Source: Paenibacillus fonticola DSM 21315 (GTDB lineage: Bacteria; Bacillota; Bacilli; Paenibacillales; Paenibacillaceae). From it: a stretch of DNA of 64,000 nucleotides. A program made the translations under genes and the position numbers. This document shows positions 1-8,787 of this stretch, piece after piece. The notes below the pieces were generated by a model, which was given only the letters and a program-made list of their open reading frames with translations, was not told the DNA's origin and ran no database searches. The number at the start of each line of letters is the position of its first letter. Positions within the stretch are counted from its first letter, which is position 1. The DNA lies in NCBI RefSeq assembly GCF_000381905.1, contig NZ_KB907252.1, positions 62,001-126,000 of the forward strand. The letters run 5' to 3'.

Positions 1-1727
1 TCCTGCGCATAAATGCCCAGTTCTTCATCGAACGGAATAAACATCTTCTCCGCTGCGTTCAGCCATCCTTCAATTTCTTCCTCCGTCAGCCCGAGCTTCC
101 GGCACAACTGGTCGTAATCCTGCGGATACGACTCCCGCAAAAGCGCTGCCGTCTCATAAGCATAGGTCAGCTGCTCCTGTACCATCAGGTTCGTGTAAGC
201 ATTGTTGTTGACGATCGCCGTGTATTCGTCCGGCCCGGTTACGGCATCGATGCAGAAGGCCCCCGCTCGCGCCGGGTTGTAATGGCCGAGGTCCGCCCAG
301 AAACGGGACGTCTCAAACAAAATTTCGGCCCCTTTGGCAACAAGGAATTCGATATCCCCGGTCGCCTGTACATACTGCTTCATCCCGTAAGCGATATCCG
401 CATTGATATGCGCCTGGGCTGTGCCCGCCGGGAAGTATGCCGAGTTCTCAGCGCCGTCGATAGTCCGCCACGGGTAGAGCGCTCCCTTTTGCGACATAAC
501 GGCTGCCCGATCCCGCGCCTTATCCAGCGTGTTATAGCGAAACTCCAGCAAAGACCTGCCGATTTCGGGCTGTGTATACGTGAAGAACGGTAAAATATAC
601 ATTTCCGTATCCCAAAAATAGTGACCTTCATAGCCCTCGCCGGTAAGGCCCTTGGCCCCGATGTTCGTGACGCCATCGCGGCCTGCTGATTGCAGCAGGG
701 CAAAGGCATTGAAGCGAATTCCCTGCTGCAGCGCCACGTCGCCGTTGATCTCCACGTCGGCCCGCTGCCAGAAGCGCTCCAAATAAGCGCGCTGCTCTTC
801 AGCCAGCAGCTCAAAGCCGCTGTCGCTCGCCTGCCGCAGCACTTCGCTGCTGCGGCGGACCAGCTCCTCCTCGGCATAATCCCGGGTCGTATGATACGAG
901 ATGTATTTGGTCAGCCGCGCGGTCTCGCCGCCTTTGAGCTGCAGATTGTATTTCGCCGACATCCGCAGCTCGTTCTGCTGCACCGACATTTCGTATCCCC
1001 AAGGGGCTTCGATGCGATGGCTGATCGCGGTGAGCAGGGCAAATTTCGTATAACGGGTACGATGCCTCATCCATAACATCGCTTTCTCATGCCCGGTCTC
1101 TTCGAGCAGCAAATTCGGCTCAGTGCGTGCTCCGCCAAGACGGGGATCGTCCGTCGCTTCCGGCTCGGCGATTTTGCCGTCCATCGCGGAAATCAGCGCG
1201 ACGCTGCCCTCAAAATTCAGCGCCGTCACCTCATATTGAATCGCCGCCAAATGCTTGTGCTGCAAAGCGACCATCCGCTGAACCCGGATCAACACGCGAT
1301 GTCCCGCCGGCGACTCCCACTCTACCTCGCGTTGCAAGATCCCCTTCTGCATATTCAGTTGCCGTTTGGAGCTATGCACCTTACCCGAGTGGAAATGAAA
1401 CGGATGCCCCTCGACTCTCAGCTCGATCAACTGTGCGTTCGGAACATTGAGCATGGACTGGTTGCGCGACGGGTACCCGTAAGCCCCCTCCGGGTAGATA
1501 ATCGGCTCGGAATCGTAGAAGCCGTTTAAGTAATTGCCGACGACCGATGTTCCCGTCTTGCCGTAATATCCTTCCTCAAAATTGCCGCGCATGCCGATAT
1601 ATCCGTTGCCTAGAGCAAATATGCTCTCATTTCTCTGATTGTTCTCTTCATCATAGGACTGTTCAGTAACGTACCATTCCTCATAAGGGTACAGTGCCTT
1701 CGGATGCTCATATGGCTTCATTTTCAT
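1..1727 (-). CDS. Glycoside hydrolase family 65 phosphorylase (maltose/kojibiose-type), 3' end outside window
   Basis: About 575 codons are visible and the C-terminus lies beyond the left edge. The N-terminal part has the family stretch RNESIFALGNGYIGMRGN. Further on come FWDTEMYILPFFTY and TGPDEYT; the Glu of the latter (about residue 501) corresponds to the general acid of GH65 maltose phosphorylases. GH65 enzymes cleave alpha-linked glucosides, usually by phosphorolysis to beta-glucose 1-phosphate plus the remaining sugar; there is no signal peptide, so it acts in the cytoplasm. I chose ATG 1727 because GGAGGG lies 10 nt upstream. ATG 1757 in the same frame is possible but has a weaker site. 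It is the last visible gene of the alpha-glucoside transporter operon, 57 nt after the permease, so imported oligosaccharides are the likely substrate. The exact linkage (maltose, kojibiose, trehalose, nigerose) cannot be told from this. Confidence 0.93.
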   Translation of the reverse strand, partial: MKMKPYEHPKALYPYEEWYVTEQSYDEENNQRNESIFALGNGYIGMRGNFEEGYYGKTGTSVVGNYLNGFYDSEPIIYPEGAYGYPSRNQSMLNVPNAQLIELRVEGHPFHFHSGKVHSSKRQLNMQKGILQREVEWESPAGHRVLIRVQRMVALQHKHLAAIQYEVTALNFEGSVALISAMDGKIAEPEATDDPRLGGARTEPNLLLEETGHEKAMLWMRHRTRYTKFALLTAISHRIEAPWGYEMSVQQNELRMSAKYNLQLKGGETARLTKYISYHTTRDYAEEELVRRSSEVLRQASDSGFELLAEEQRAYLERFWQRADVEINGDVALQQGIRFNAFALLQSAGRDGVTNIGAKGLTGEGYEGHYFWDTEMYILPFFTYTQPEIGRSLLEFRYNTLDKARDRAAVMSQKGALYPWRTIDGAENSAYFPAGTAQAHINADIAYGMKQYVQATGDIEFLVAKGAEILFETSRFWADLGHYNPARAGAFCIDAVTGPDEYTAIVNNNAYTNLMVQEQLTYAYETAALLRESYPQDYDQLCRKLGLTEEEIEGWLNAAEKMFIPFDEELGIYAQ

Positions 1728-1784
1728 CTCTGCCAGGCCCTCCAATTCCGTAATCATTCTCTTGTTGATTGTTGCAAGCAGGGA

Positions 1785-2876
1785 CTAGCCCTTGACCGAT
1801 CCGCCCATGAGTCCTTTGACGAAGTATTTCTGCAGCAGGAAGAAAATCGTCAGCGGCATCAGCATCGAAATGAATGCGGCCGAGGTCAGCAAATGCCAGT
1901 CATTGCCCCGTGAGCCAACGAGATCGGCAATCTTCATGGACATAACCTGCACGTTCGGCTGATTACCGATGAAAATGAGCGATACAAGGTAATCGTTCCA
2001 AACCCATAGGAACTGGAAGATCGCAATCGAAGCCAATGCCGGCACGGACAGCGGCAAAATCAACCGGCTGAAAATCGTAAAATGACTCGCGCCGTCAATA
2101 AACGCCGACTCGAACAAATCTTTAGGCAGCTGGCTGATGAAGTTATACATAAAGTACGTCACAAGCGGCAGACCAAACGCGGTATGCGCTAGCCAAATAC
2201 CCAGGTAGCTGCCATTTAGGCCAAGCGCCGTGTAATCCTTCAAGATCGGAATAAGCGCAACCTGAATTGGAATAACGAGCATGGCGATAATGACGACAAA
2301 TAACGTTTTACGGCCCGGGAATCGCAGCCAAGCAAAGGCGTATGCCGCGAACGAAGCGATCAGCACCGGAATAACCGTCGCCGGAACGGCGATGGTCAGC
2401 GTGTTCCAGAACGCCTGGGACAAGCCGGTTCCTTTTTGCACCGTTTCGCTGCCGTCCCCGAGCTTCAGCTTATATTCCTTCCCGGATAGGACGTTTTTGT
2501 AGTTGTCCAGCGTAAAATTAGGCTTCACTTCCCAGCCGCGCTCCTGCACATTGATCGTGCGGGCTCTGCGATTTTCCCATATCAAGCGGTGGTCGCCTTC
2601 GCTCACCCCAGCCTTCAGCTGGTCATCGCTGTAGGTTTTGCCATTGACCTCGATCGGCTCGCGCAAATCGACGTCCTTGGACAGCTGCAACGTTTCCCCG
2701 GCCTTCCATTCCTGGTGCGGGAATACCTTCCACCAGCCGGTCTGCAGAATATCCGCTGCAGGCCTGAATGAGGAGATAAACAATCCCAGCGTTGGGAGCA
2801 GCCAGATGAAGCAGATGATGCCGAGCACGACGTTGACTACGGTCTTGTTTCCTTTTCTCTTTTTACGGCCGACCAT
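1785..2876 (-). CDS. Carbohydrate ABC transporter permease, AglG/MalG-like
   Basis: A 363-residue inner-membrane permease of the binding-protein-dependent sugar family. An N-terminal membrane segment (about 15-38) is followed by an unusually long extracytoplasmic stretch (about 40-150) before the remaining five segments. The EAA-type loop that contacts the ATPase is seen as ESAFIDGASHFTIFSRLILP near residue 260. Long loops of this type are known in the AglG branch of alpha-glucoside permeases. The start codon follows the stop of the AglF-like gene directly (TAA then ATG), so the two are probably translationally coupled. No ATPase gene is present; a shared MsmX/UgpC-type ATPase elsewhere is usual in Bacillota. 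Confidence 0.92.
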   Translation of the reverse strand: MVGRKKRKGNKTVVNVVLGIICFIWLLPTLGLFISSFRPAADILQTGWWKVFPHQEWKAGETLQLSKDVDLREPIEVNGKTYSDDQLKAGVSEGDHRLIWENRRARTINVQERGWEVKPNFTLDNYKNVLSGKEYKLKLGDGSETVQKGTGLSQAFWNTLTIAVPATVIPVLIASFAAYAFAWLRFPGRKTLFVVIIAMLVIPIQVALIPILKDYTALGLNGSYLGIWLAHTAFGLPLVTYFMYNFISQLPKDLFESAFIDGASHFTIFSRLILPLSVPALASIAIFQFLWVWNDYLVSLIFIGNQPNVQVMSMKIADLVGSRGNDWHLLTSAAFISMLMPLTIFFLLQKYFVKGLMGGSVKG

Positions 2877-3959
2877 TTAGAATCCCCCCTGCTTGCGGAA
2901 CTGGCGCAAATTGATAATGATTACAGGCAAGACCGCGATCAGCAGCACGATAGCCAGCGTGGAGCCGTAACCGAAGTTGCGGTACATGAAAAACTGCCGG
3001 TAGAACTGCGTCGCAACAACCTCTGTATCGTATTGACCTCCCGTCATCACCATGACGACGTCAAATATTTTCAAAGTGAATACAATAATGGTCGTGGTGA
3101 CCGTCAAAATCGTCGTAGAGATATATGGAATCATAATGCCGAAGAAAATCTTTACTTCACCCGCGCCGTCCACGCGCGCCGCCTCCAAAATATCCTCAGG
3201 GACGCCCTTGATCGCAGCGGAGAAAATAACCATCGCAAATCCCGTTTGCATCCAAATCAGTATCATAATCAGGAAAAAGTTATTCCATGGCTGGAGCATA
3301 CTTGTCCAGGCCTGCGGCTCACCGCCAAAAAATGTAACGACTGCGTTCAGTATCCCAATTTGTTCATCACCAGGCTGATAATAGTAAACGAACTTCCAAA
3401 TGACGCCGGCGGCCACAAAGGATATCGCCATCGGCATGAAAATGATCGACTTGGCGATCTTCTCGTAGCTGCTGCGGTCAGCCAGAATCGCAATCAGCAG
3501 ACCCAAGCTTACGCAGGCCAGCGTCCCGACGAACACCCACAGCAGGTTGTTGCGCAGCGCCGTCGCAAGCAGGCGGTCGGTAAAAATAGCCGCATAGTTG
3601 GCCAGACCAACGAACTTATCCGAGGAAGCATTGAAGAAGCTTAGGTAAAGCGTCCGCAATGCAGGCAGAATAAGCAGCCAGCCCAGAACGAGGGTTGCCG
3701 GACCGACGAAGATAAAGGGCAGAACTTTCCGCCGGACTTGCTCCGGGTACTGCTCCACTGCCCAGTTAAACGTATAATAAATGAGATAGACGCCGAAGAC
3801 TCCCCATAACACGGCAAATACGGCCGTCAGCAGCGGATTAAGCGTCGAATCGCGGAAAAACATAAATATGGAACCGTGTACGGCGATATTGGCCAATAGT
3901 ACAAGCAAGGAAAAGAGCACGGCTTTCATGCTAATTCTTGGTTTTGCTTGAGCACTCAT
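2877..3959 (-). CDS. Carbohydrate ABC transporter permease, AglF/MalF-like
   Basis: A 360-residue multi-spanning permease, the MalF-type partner of the downstream AglG-like protein. Hydrophobic segments begin near residues 12, 40, 82 and 140, and the EAA loop reads EDILEAARVDGAGEVKIFFG near residue 255. The two segments added at the N-terminus before the conserved core resemble MalF/AglF architecture. It belongs to the operon that runs from the binding-protein gene through the two permeases to the GH65 enzyme. It is separated from the binding-protein gene by 461 bp holding a hairpin and a cluster of small palindromes, which may set the lower expression of the permeases relative to the binding protein. 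Confidence 0.92.
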   Translation of the reverse strand: MSAQAKPRISMKAVLFSLLVLLANIAVHGSIFMFFRDSTLNPLLTAVFAVLWGVFGVYLIYYTFNWAVEQYPEQVRRKVLPFIFVGPATLVLGWLLILPALRTLYLSFFNASSDKFVGLANYAAIFTDRLLATALRNNLLWVFVGTLACVSLGLLIAILADRSSYEKIAKSIIFMPMAISFVAAGVIWKFVYYYQPGDEQIGILNAVVTFFGGEPQAWTSMLQPWNNFFLIMILIWMQTGFAMVIFSAAIKGVPEDILEAARVDGAGEVKIFFGIMIPYISTTILTVTTTIIVFTLKIFDVVMVMTGGQYDTEVVATQFYRQFFMYRNFGYGSTLAIVLLIAVLPVIIINLRQFRKQGGF

Positions 3960-3975
3960 AATAGCTCCCCCTATA

Positions 3976-4327
3976 AGTTTTGCGAAGCAAAACTAACTTC
4001 GTAAGCATACGCTTGTTTTGCGGAGCAAAACTGTCTTCGTAAGCCTTGAATTACTTCGTGATCAAAAGTGTCAACTTTTCAGCACCGAAGCCTAAGCTTT
4101 CGATGCACGTTTTTTCAAAACGTTTTAGGTTGCACGAACCCTGTTGCCTTTGCTTCCGATGTGAGTTTTGCTTTGCAAAACTTTTAAGAGGAGCGGAGTG
4201 TAGGGGAAGCCTACATGAGCACCTACAATGTTTCCAAAGGAAACATACTACGGAAGCATAAGCTCTTCAAGGGTGAGTGCAAGATTCGATGCCGATTAGC
4301 ACCCTAAATTACTTCGTGATCAAAAGT
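3976..4327. repeat. Cluster of four short hairpins bounded by a 21-bp direct repeat
   Basis: Four stem-loops with 7-8-bp arms and a 3-nt loop lie at 3976-3994 (AGTTTTGCGAAGCAAAACT), 4015-4031 (GTTTTGCGGAGCAAAAC), 4164-4182 (AGTTTTGCTTTGCAAAACT) and 4228-4246 (ATGTTTCCAAAGGAAACAT). An exact 21-bp sequence beginning AATTACTTCGTGATCAAAAG occurs at 4049-4069 and again at 4307-4327. The motif CTTCGTAAGC recurs around 3998 and 4035. The cluster fills most of the gap between the AglF-like and AglE-like genes. It could act as mRNA processing or stability elements, or be a mobile repeat; the sequence does not decide. Confidence 0.8.
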
Positions 4328-4340
4328 TGATTAGACAAGA

Positions 4341-4381
4341 AAAGAGGAGCAGCTAGCAAACGAACCACAGTGCTCCTCTTT
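4341..4381 (-). terminator. Hairpin after the binding-protein gene (terminator or attenuator)
   Basis: AAAGAGGAGCA (4341-4351) and TGCTCCTCTTT (4371-4381) form an 11-bp stem. Read on the minus strand it lies 40 bp past the binding-protein stop and is followed by TTTTCTTG. A partial terminator here would explain a high binding-protein to permease ratio. Confidence 0.7.
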
Positions 4382-4420
4382 ATCAGTTAACAACGTGTGA
4401 AAAATGATGATAATTGCAGA

Positions 4421-5833
4421 TTAGTTATCCCACCCGGACTGAATTTGCTTCAATGCATCATCCAAGGAAGCCGTACCGCTCACGTAGTCGGTCATGCCTT
4501 TCCAGAACGTACCTGCACCAACTTTACCAGGCATCAGGTCAGATCCGTCGAAGCGGAGCGTAGATGCATCTTGTACGAGCTGCGCCATGCGGCGGTCGGA
4601 TTCAGAACTGTACCAGTCGAGAGATGCGTCGTTCATTGGCGCGATTACACCGCCGGATTGAACCCAAGTTTTGATGGATTCGCCCGTCGTGAAGAATTCC
4701 AAGACCGCGCGAACTTCCGGACGATCGTTGAACATCGCGTAAATGTCGCCCGCTACAAGCACTGGCTTGCCATATTCTTCATCAATGGATGGCAGGTAGA
4801 ACCAGTCGTAGTCTTCATCCACCTTAGCCGTTTCCGGGAAGAAGCTGGTGATGAAGTTGCCTTGACGGTGGAACCAGGCTTTTGGAGGATCCGTGAACAT
4901 TGGACCCGGAGCGTCACCGAATGCCGTAGTTACGATCGATTTCGTACCGCCGTATACATAATCTTTATTCATCCAAATGTCAGACATGATTTCTACAGCA
5001 CGCTTCACTTCAGGAGATGTGAACGGAAGCTCGCCGTTTACCCATTTGTCGTAATTCTCTGGAGTTGTAGTGCGGAGCATGATGTCCTCCACCCAGTCCG
5101 TAGCCGTCCAGCCTGTGGCTGCACCGCTCTCGATACCGATGCTCCAAGCAGGGTCGCCGTCTTTGGCAATTTGCTCGGTCAAGGCCATCAGCTCATCCCA
5201 TGTCTCAGGAATTTCATAACCTGCTTCTTCAAACTGTTTCTTCGGATACCACACCAAGCTCTTCACGTTGCTGCGGTTCCAGATCCCGGCCAGAATTTTG
5301 CCGTCTTTGCCGTCCATCGTCCCCATGTCGAGCCAGCTTTGGTTATAGTTAGCTTTCAATTTGTCCTGGTCAAGAATGTTTGTTAAGTCGATGACTTTAC
5401 CCGTTTTTGCGATAGAAGCCAGCAGACCCGGCTGCGGGAAGTCAGCGATATCCGGAGCATTTCCGCCGTCTACGCGGATGTTGATCGTCGCTTCGAATTC
5501 TTTGGAGCCTTCATATTGAATGTCTATGCCGGTTTTCTCCTCGAACTCTTTAATGCTGTTCTCGAACTTCACTTGGTCAGCATCCACGAACGGACCAAAC
5601 ATCGATACCTTCGTCCCTTTGTACTCACCCTTCAGTGCAAGCTCCAGCGGAGACAGATTCTCGTTGCTGCTGCCTTCGTTTGCCGCTCCCTGGTTGTTGC
5701 CTCCGGTCTGATTATTCGCTGGCGGCTCATTTTTCGCCGTATTGCCGCCTCCACCACAGGCGCTCAGCACCATCGTGAATGACAGCAATAGTACGAGAAG
5801 CAATGACATTTTGCGTCCTACAGCATTCTTCAT
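4421..5833 (-). CDS. Extracellular sugar-binding lipoprotein, AglE-like (alpha-glucoside type)
   Basis: A 470-residue solute-binding protein. The signal peptide ends in the lipobox LSACGGGG, with the lipidated Cys near residue 26, followed by an Asn/Gly/Gln-rich linker to about residue 60. The mature part has the cluster-1 sugar-binding look (GTKVSMFGPF, then NAPDIADFPQPG, and later WSIGIESGAATGW). Such proteins capture oligosaccharides outside the membrane for the permease pair encoded downstream. The GH65 phosphorylase in the operon points to alpha-glucosides. The gene is first in its transcript, behind a LacI-type operator at 6115-6128. Confidence 0.92.
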   Translation of the reverse strand: MKNAVGRKMSLLLVLLLSFTMVLSACGGGGNTAKNEPPANNQTGGNNQGAANEGSSNENLSPLELALKGEYKGTKVSMFGPFVDADQVKFENSIKEFEEKTGIDIQYEGSKEFEATINIRVDGGNAPDIADFPQPGLLASIAKTGKVIDLTNILDQDKLKANYNQSWLDMGTMDGKDGKILAGIWNRSNVKSLVWYPKKQFEEAGYEIPETWDELMALTEQIAKDGDPAWSIGIESGAATGWTATDWVEDIMLRTTTPENYDKWVNGELPFTSPEVKRAVEIMSDIWMNKDYVYGGTKSIVTTAFGDAPGPMFTDPPKAWFHRQGNFITSFFPETAKVDEDYDWFYLPSIDEEYGKPVLVAGDIYAMFNDRPEVRAVLEFFTTGESIKTWVQSGGVIAPMNDASLDWYSSESDRRMAQLVQDASTLRFDGSDLMPGKVGAGTFWKGMTDYVSGTASLDDALKQIQSGWDN

Positions 5834-5892
5834 TTTATGAACATCCCCTTTAGTTTAGTAAAACTTGCGTCCCTGGTTGCAGGTCTTCTTGC

Positions 5893-5940
5893 TAGATTCT
5901 TGTTTTTTCTTGTTTTTTCTTGTTTTTTCTTGTTTGCTTC
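5893..5940. repeat. 10-bp tandem repeat in the aglE-like 5' leader
   Basis: The unit TGTTTTTTCT occurs three times exactly (5901-5930) with partial copies on both sides. It lies 60-110 bp upstream of the binding-protein start, inside the probable leader, where the transcript would read as A-rich repeats. Confidence 0.85.
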
Positions 5941-6114
5941 TTGCTCGCTTTATGCCCGCTAAACGGATCATTCTATTCCAGGATCACCCCCTTAAAGAGC
6001 TTCAAATTTCGTTTCTTATGCTAAGCATATCATGATCTACATGGGTTCATAGGTTTACATTCCTCTGATTGCCCATTCAAATTTTTACGAAATCCTTGGA
6101 TCTGAGCCCAATTC

Positions 6115-6128
6115 TGAAAAGCTTTTCA
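6115..6128. promoter_or_regulatory. LacI-family operator upstream of the transporter operon
   Basis: TGAAAAGCTTTTCA is a perfect 14-bp palindrome with the central GC step typical of LacI/GalR sites. The same sequence occurs at 7178-7191 in the promoter of the adjacent LacI gene. It lies 25 bp past the regulator's stop and about 280 bp before the binding-protein ATG. I could not assign a clear promoter next to it. Confidence 0.8.
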
Positions 6129-6153
6129 AAATCGGGAGAAAAATAAGTAAAAC

Positions 6154-7158
6154 TTACTTTTCTCTGCAGGAATTTCGTACAATAAGCCGATGGGTCATTT
6201 TTTCTCGTAAAATGTCGTTGCTTCCCGTCGTAACCAGTTCATGCACCTTCTCCGCCGCGCGATAGCCCAACTCGTAGATCGGCTGCGCAATCGTTGTCAG
6301 CTTCGGAATATACATGCTTGCTACCCGCAGGTCATCGAAGCCTATAACGGATACTTGATCTGGAACGCTGATGTTCCGATCGTTCAAATAAGAAATCGCC
6401 CCCATAGCGAACTCGTCAGCTACGCAGAAGAGCGCGGTGATACTTGGGTGCTCAGTGAACAACTCGTCGGCCGCCTCATACGCATGCTCGAAACGGTGAT
6501 TCGCATATTTGACCTTCTCGATGTTATGCTCCAGCCTGCATTCGGTAAGCGCTTGCACAAAACCTTCGAAACGGGGCGGTCCAGATATGGAATTATCATG
6601 GTTGAAGCCGATCATGCCGATGTCCGTGTGGCCTAGCCCGATCAAGTATTTGACCGCATCATATGCCGCGGCCTTATCGTCAATCTCCACGCTCGGAATG
6701 TCATATTCATAGGAGTGGGAGGAGACAAGTACAAACGGGATCCGGCTTCCGGCCAGCTTCTCGTAATACTCCGGAAAAATAATGTCACTGGCAAAAACGA
6801 TGCCATCCACCTGCTTCTCATGAAACGCGTCGATGTAGGACAGCAGGCGATCCTTGTCGCGGTCTGTATTGCAAATCATGAGACTGTAGCCGAGCTTGAT
6901 GCAAGCATCCTGCACTCCCCGAATGATGCCGGAATAGTAAATGTTCTCGATATCAGGGATCAGCAGGCCCAGCGTAAATGACTTTTTGTAAATCAGGCCC
7001 CGTGCAAAAGAGTTCGGCTGATACCGCAGCTCCTCGATCGCATCCAATACGCGCCTTCGTTTACTCTCAATCACGGTATCTGGTGTGTTCATAACACGGG
7101 ATACCGTGCTGATGGATACACCAGCTATCTTGGCAACATCCCGAATTGTAGGTTTCAT
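6154..7158 (-). CDS. LacI family transcriptional regulator of the alpha-glucoside operon
   Basis: A 334-residue LacI/GalR repressor. The N-terminal helix-turn-helix reads TIRDVAKIAGVSISTVSRVM, followed by a hinge helix near residues 50-60 (RYQPNSFARGL). The remainder is a periplasmic-binding-protein-like sensor domain (FTLGLLIPDIENIYYSGIIRG; VIGFDDLRVASMYIPKLTTI). It sits just upstream of the transporter genes on the same strand. Its own promoter carries an operator identical to the one before the transporter operon, which argues for autorepression and local control. The likely inducer is the imported alpha-glucoside or a phosphorylated product. Confidence 0.92.
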   Translation of the reverse strand: MKPTIRDVAKIAGVSISTVSRVMNTPDTVIESKRRRVLDAIEELRYQPNSFARGLIYKKSFTLGLLIPDIENIYYSGIIRGVQDACIKLGYSLMICNTDRDKDRLLSYIDAFHEKQVDGIVFASDIIFPEYYEKLAGSRIPFVLVSSHSYEYDIPSVEIDDKAAAYDAVKYLIGLGHTDIGMIGFNHDNSISGPPRFEGFVQALTECRLEHNIEKVKYANHRFEHAYEAADELFTEHPSITALFCVADEFAMGAISYLNDRNISVPDQVSVIGFDDLRVASMYIPKLTTIAQPIYELGYRAAEKVHELVTTGSNDILREKMTHRLIVRNSCREK

Positions 7159-7177
7159 CTTCGTCTACTTCCTTTTT

Positions 7178-7247
7178 TGAAAAGCTTTTCAAGGCCATTA
7201 TAGCAAGCCCTTTTTGTTTTGACAAGAACTTTTTGAAGCGCTTTCAA
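7178..7247 (-). promoter_or_regulatory. Autoregulated lacI promoter with operator and cre-like site
   Basis: On the minus strand TTGTCA (7220-7225) and TATAAT (7197-7202) are separated by 17 nt. The perfect palindrome TGAAAAGCTTTTCA (7178-7191) sits just downstream of the -10, in repressor position. TTTTGAAGCGCTTTCAAAAG (7231-7250), upstream of the -35, resembles a CcpA cre box one base short of the 14-bp consensus. Confidence 0.8.
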
Positions 7248-7313
7248 AAGGGGTGTAGAACCGCTATCTGGTTTGTATTATGTTGAAGGATTGTCCATTA
7301 GCATCTGACCAGC

Positions 7314-7368
<55 letters not shown>

Positions 7369-7484
7369 CAAGCTCCCTATTTATCGTGTGAACTCGTTAT
7401 TTATTTAGCTAGTTGATTGTACATGTTACTAGTGTTGTATACTATGCTTCTGTACATTAAGATACATTTACAATGACGTTCACT

Positions 7485-7622
7485 AAATGGATTCAATGTA
7501 TCTAATTATGCTCTAAACGAATGTTTCAGGTGATTAGACGGATTTGATGTACTTAAAATCAAGAACCCAAGCCATGATTGGCCATTTCCCTTCTTTTAAT
7601 GACATGAAATCCATTTAAATTT
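7485..7622. repeat. Dispersed imperfect palindrome, copy A
   Basis: It begins AAATGGATTCAATGTA and ends TGACATGAAATCC plus ATTTAAATT, so its ends are imperfect inverted repeats. A second internal GGATTTGATGTA lies in the middle. It aligns along its whole length with copies at 45469-45603 and 56917-57052, all about 136 bp. It is the most diverged copy. Confidence 0.75.
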
Positions 7623-8103
7623 ACTTTCCTTCTTTTTCAATAGAAATTAACTACTATAAATCCATTTATTAGTTGCCGTTCATTCTAGGTGAACCTATGC
7701 TTCAATCTCAGCTACAACCCATGTATAATTCACTAACCAATCAGGCTTCTCCGGTCAACCAATCGGCCCGCTCGAACAGTTCATTAGAACCCCAATAGAA
7801 CAAGGTCATGAGGATTGTATTCCTTTTCCAGCGGACGCAAATTAAATCTAACAAAAAACACCTTAAATGGCAAAAGCAGCTTCGTTTCATCGTTTACTGG
7901 GGGGCTGGCTCATTTTTTTTTCTGCAGATTGCAACTGCAGCATTGTAAGTTGTTTATATAAAATCGATGACCAAACCGATCAGGTTAACCGTTCGAGAAG
8001 CATCAAGCAGCCAGCGCTATTCTGCTGGCGCGGAACTTGGTGATTCAGATATACTCACAAAGAGGAGAGCCTCCTTTTATTCTTTCGTATGACCTCATGT
8101 CAG
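7623..8103. other. Intergenic stretch without a convincing gene
   Basis: No open frame with a ribosome binding site or recognisable product was found on either strand. A small inverted repeat GCCAGC/GCTGGC lies near 8010-8031. A weak hairpin near 8057-8083 (AGGAG/CTCCT, with T residues on either side) may end the minus-strand lipoprotein transcript. Confidence 0.5.
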
Positions 8104-8769
8104 TCATCTTTCAGCATGATTTATCCAAGCTTCTCTACGGCTAATCTGCCACTGCTCCTCGTCCTCGTTATAAATAATGGTGTATACCCAGTAACCTAGC
8201 TCTTCAATAATCTCGTCCTGTACTGGATATTTCACAGCAAAATTCTCTTTCACATACAGCTTGTTCTCGATATAATCGGGGGCTACCATTTCAAAATCTT
8301 CAAACTCCCATGAAATAAAGGTATGTACCGCCCCTCGTGTATACTGATCTGCTACATATTCCTGCTGTTCACGATAGAACTCACTGTCCTTAACGAGATA
8401 TTTTGCCACTATAGAGAAATCACTCTCGTTAATCGCTTCTTCTATTGCGGATTGATAAGCATCCAAAAGCATTTCTGGGTAATAGCTATCATCTTTAGCA
8501 GCACCATACAGTATATCTAGTTCTTCATCACTTAAATCAGTATCATTTCTATTTAAAGTGTCTTCAACCGATTCCTGTTGGTCAAAGTTCTGTTGAGTCT
8601 CCACGCTAATATTGGAACTCGTATCTTTTATTTTAAGCTCTTCACTATCCACTTCCTTACTCCGCTCTTCCGTTTTCGGCATGGAAGTATTCATTTCACT
8701 CCGAAAACATCCAGTACACATACTGATAATGAATAATATTATTGCAAGATATCGAATTCTTAAAATCAT
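8104..8769 (-). CDS. Putative lipoprotein, function unknown
   Basis: A 221-residue protein with a hydrophobic N-terminus (about 3-18) that ends in MCTGC, a plausible lipobox with Cys near residue 21. An acidic, Ser/Asp/Glu-rich linker follows to about residue 75. The C-terminal half (about 80-220) is rich in aromatic and charged residues (YLVKDSEFYREQQEYVADQY; IYNEDEEQWQISRREAW). It has the alternating pattern of NTF2-like domains found at the C-terminus of TcaA/YvbJ-type membrane proteins, but that is only a resemblance. The gene starts 19 bp after the broken gene at 8788-9115, on the same strand. Confidence 0.65.
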   Translation of the reverse strand: MILRIRYLAIILFIISMCTGCFRSEMNTSMPKTEERSKEVDSEELKIKDTSSNISVETQQNFDQQESVEDTLNRNDTDLSDEELDILYGAAKDDSYYPEMLLDAYQSAIEEAINESDFSIVAKYLVKDSEFYREQQEYVADQYTRGAVHTFISWEFEDFEMVAPDYIENKLYVKENFAVKYPVQDEIIEELGYWVYTIIYNEDEEQWQISRREAWINHAER

Positions 8770-8787
8770 TTATCCCCCTATATTTAC

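Noticed and set aside
380..1074. Minus-strand frames inside the GH65 gene
   Set aside because: They are out-of-frame shadows with Arg/Ser/Cys-rich composition; the GH65 frame runs through the whole interval without a stop.
7200..7260. A promoter for the transporter operon near the cre-like site
   Set aside because: The -35/-10 pair and operator there face the lacI gene; the transporter genes lie beyond lacI and have their own operator at 6115.
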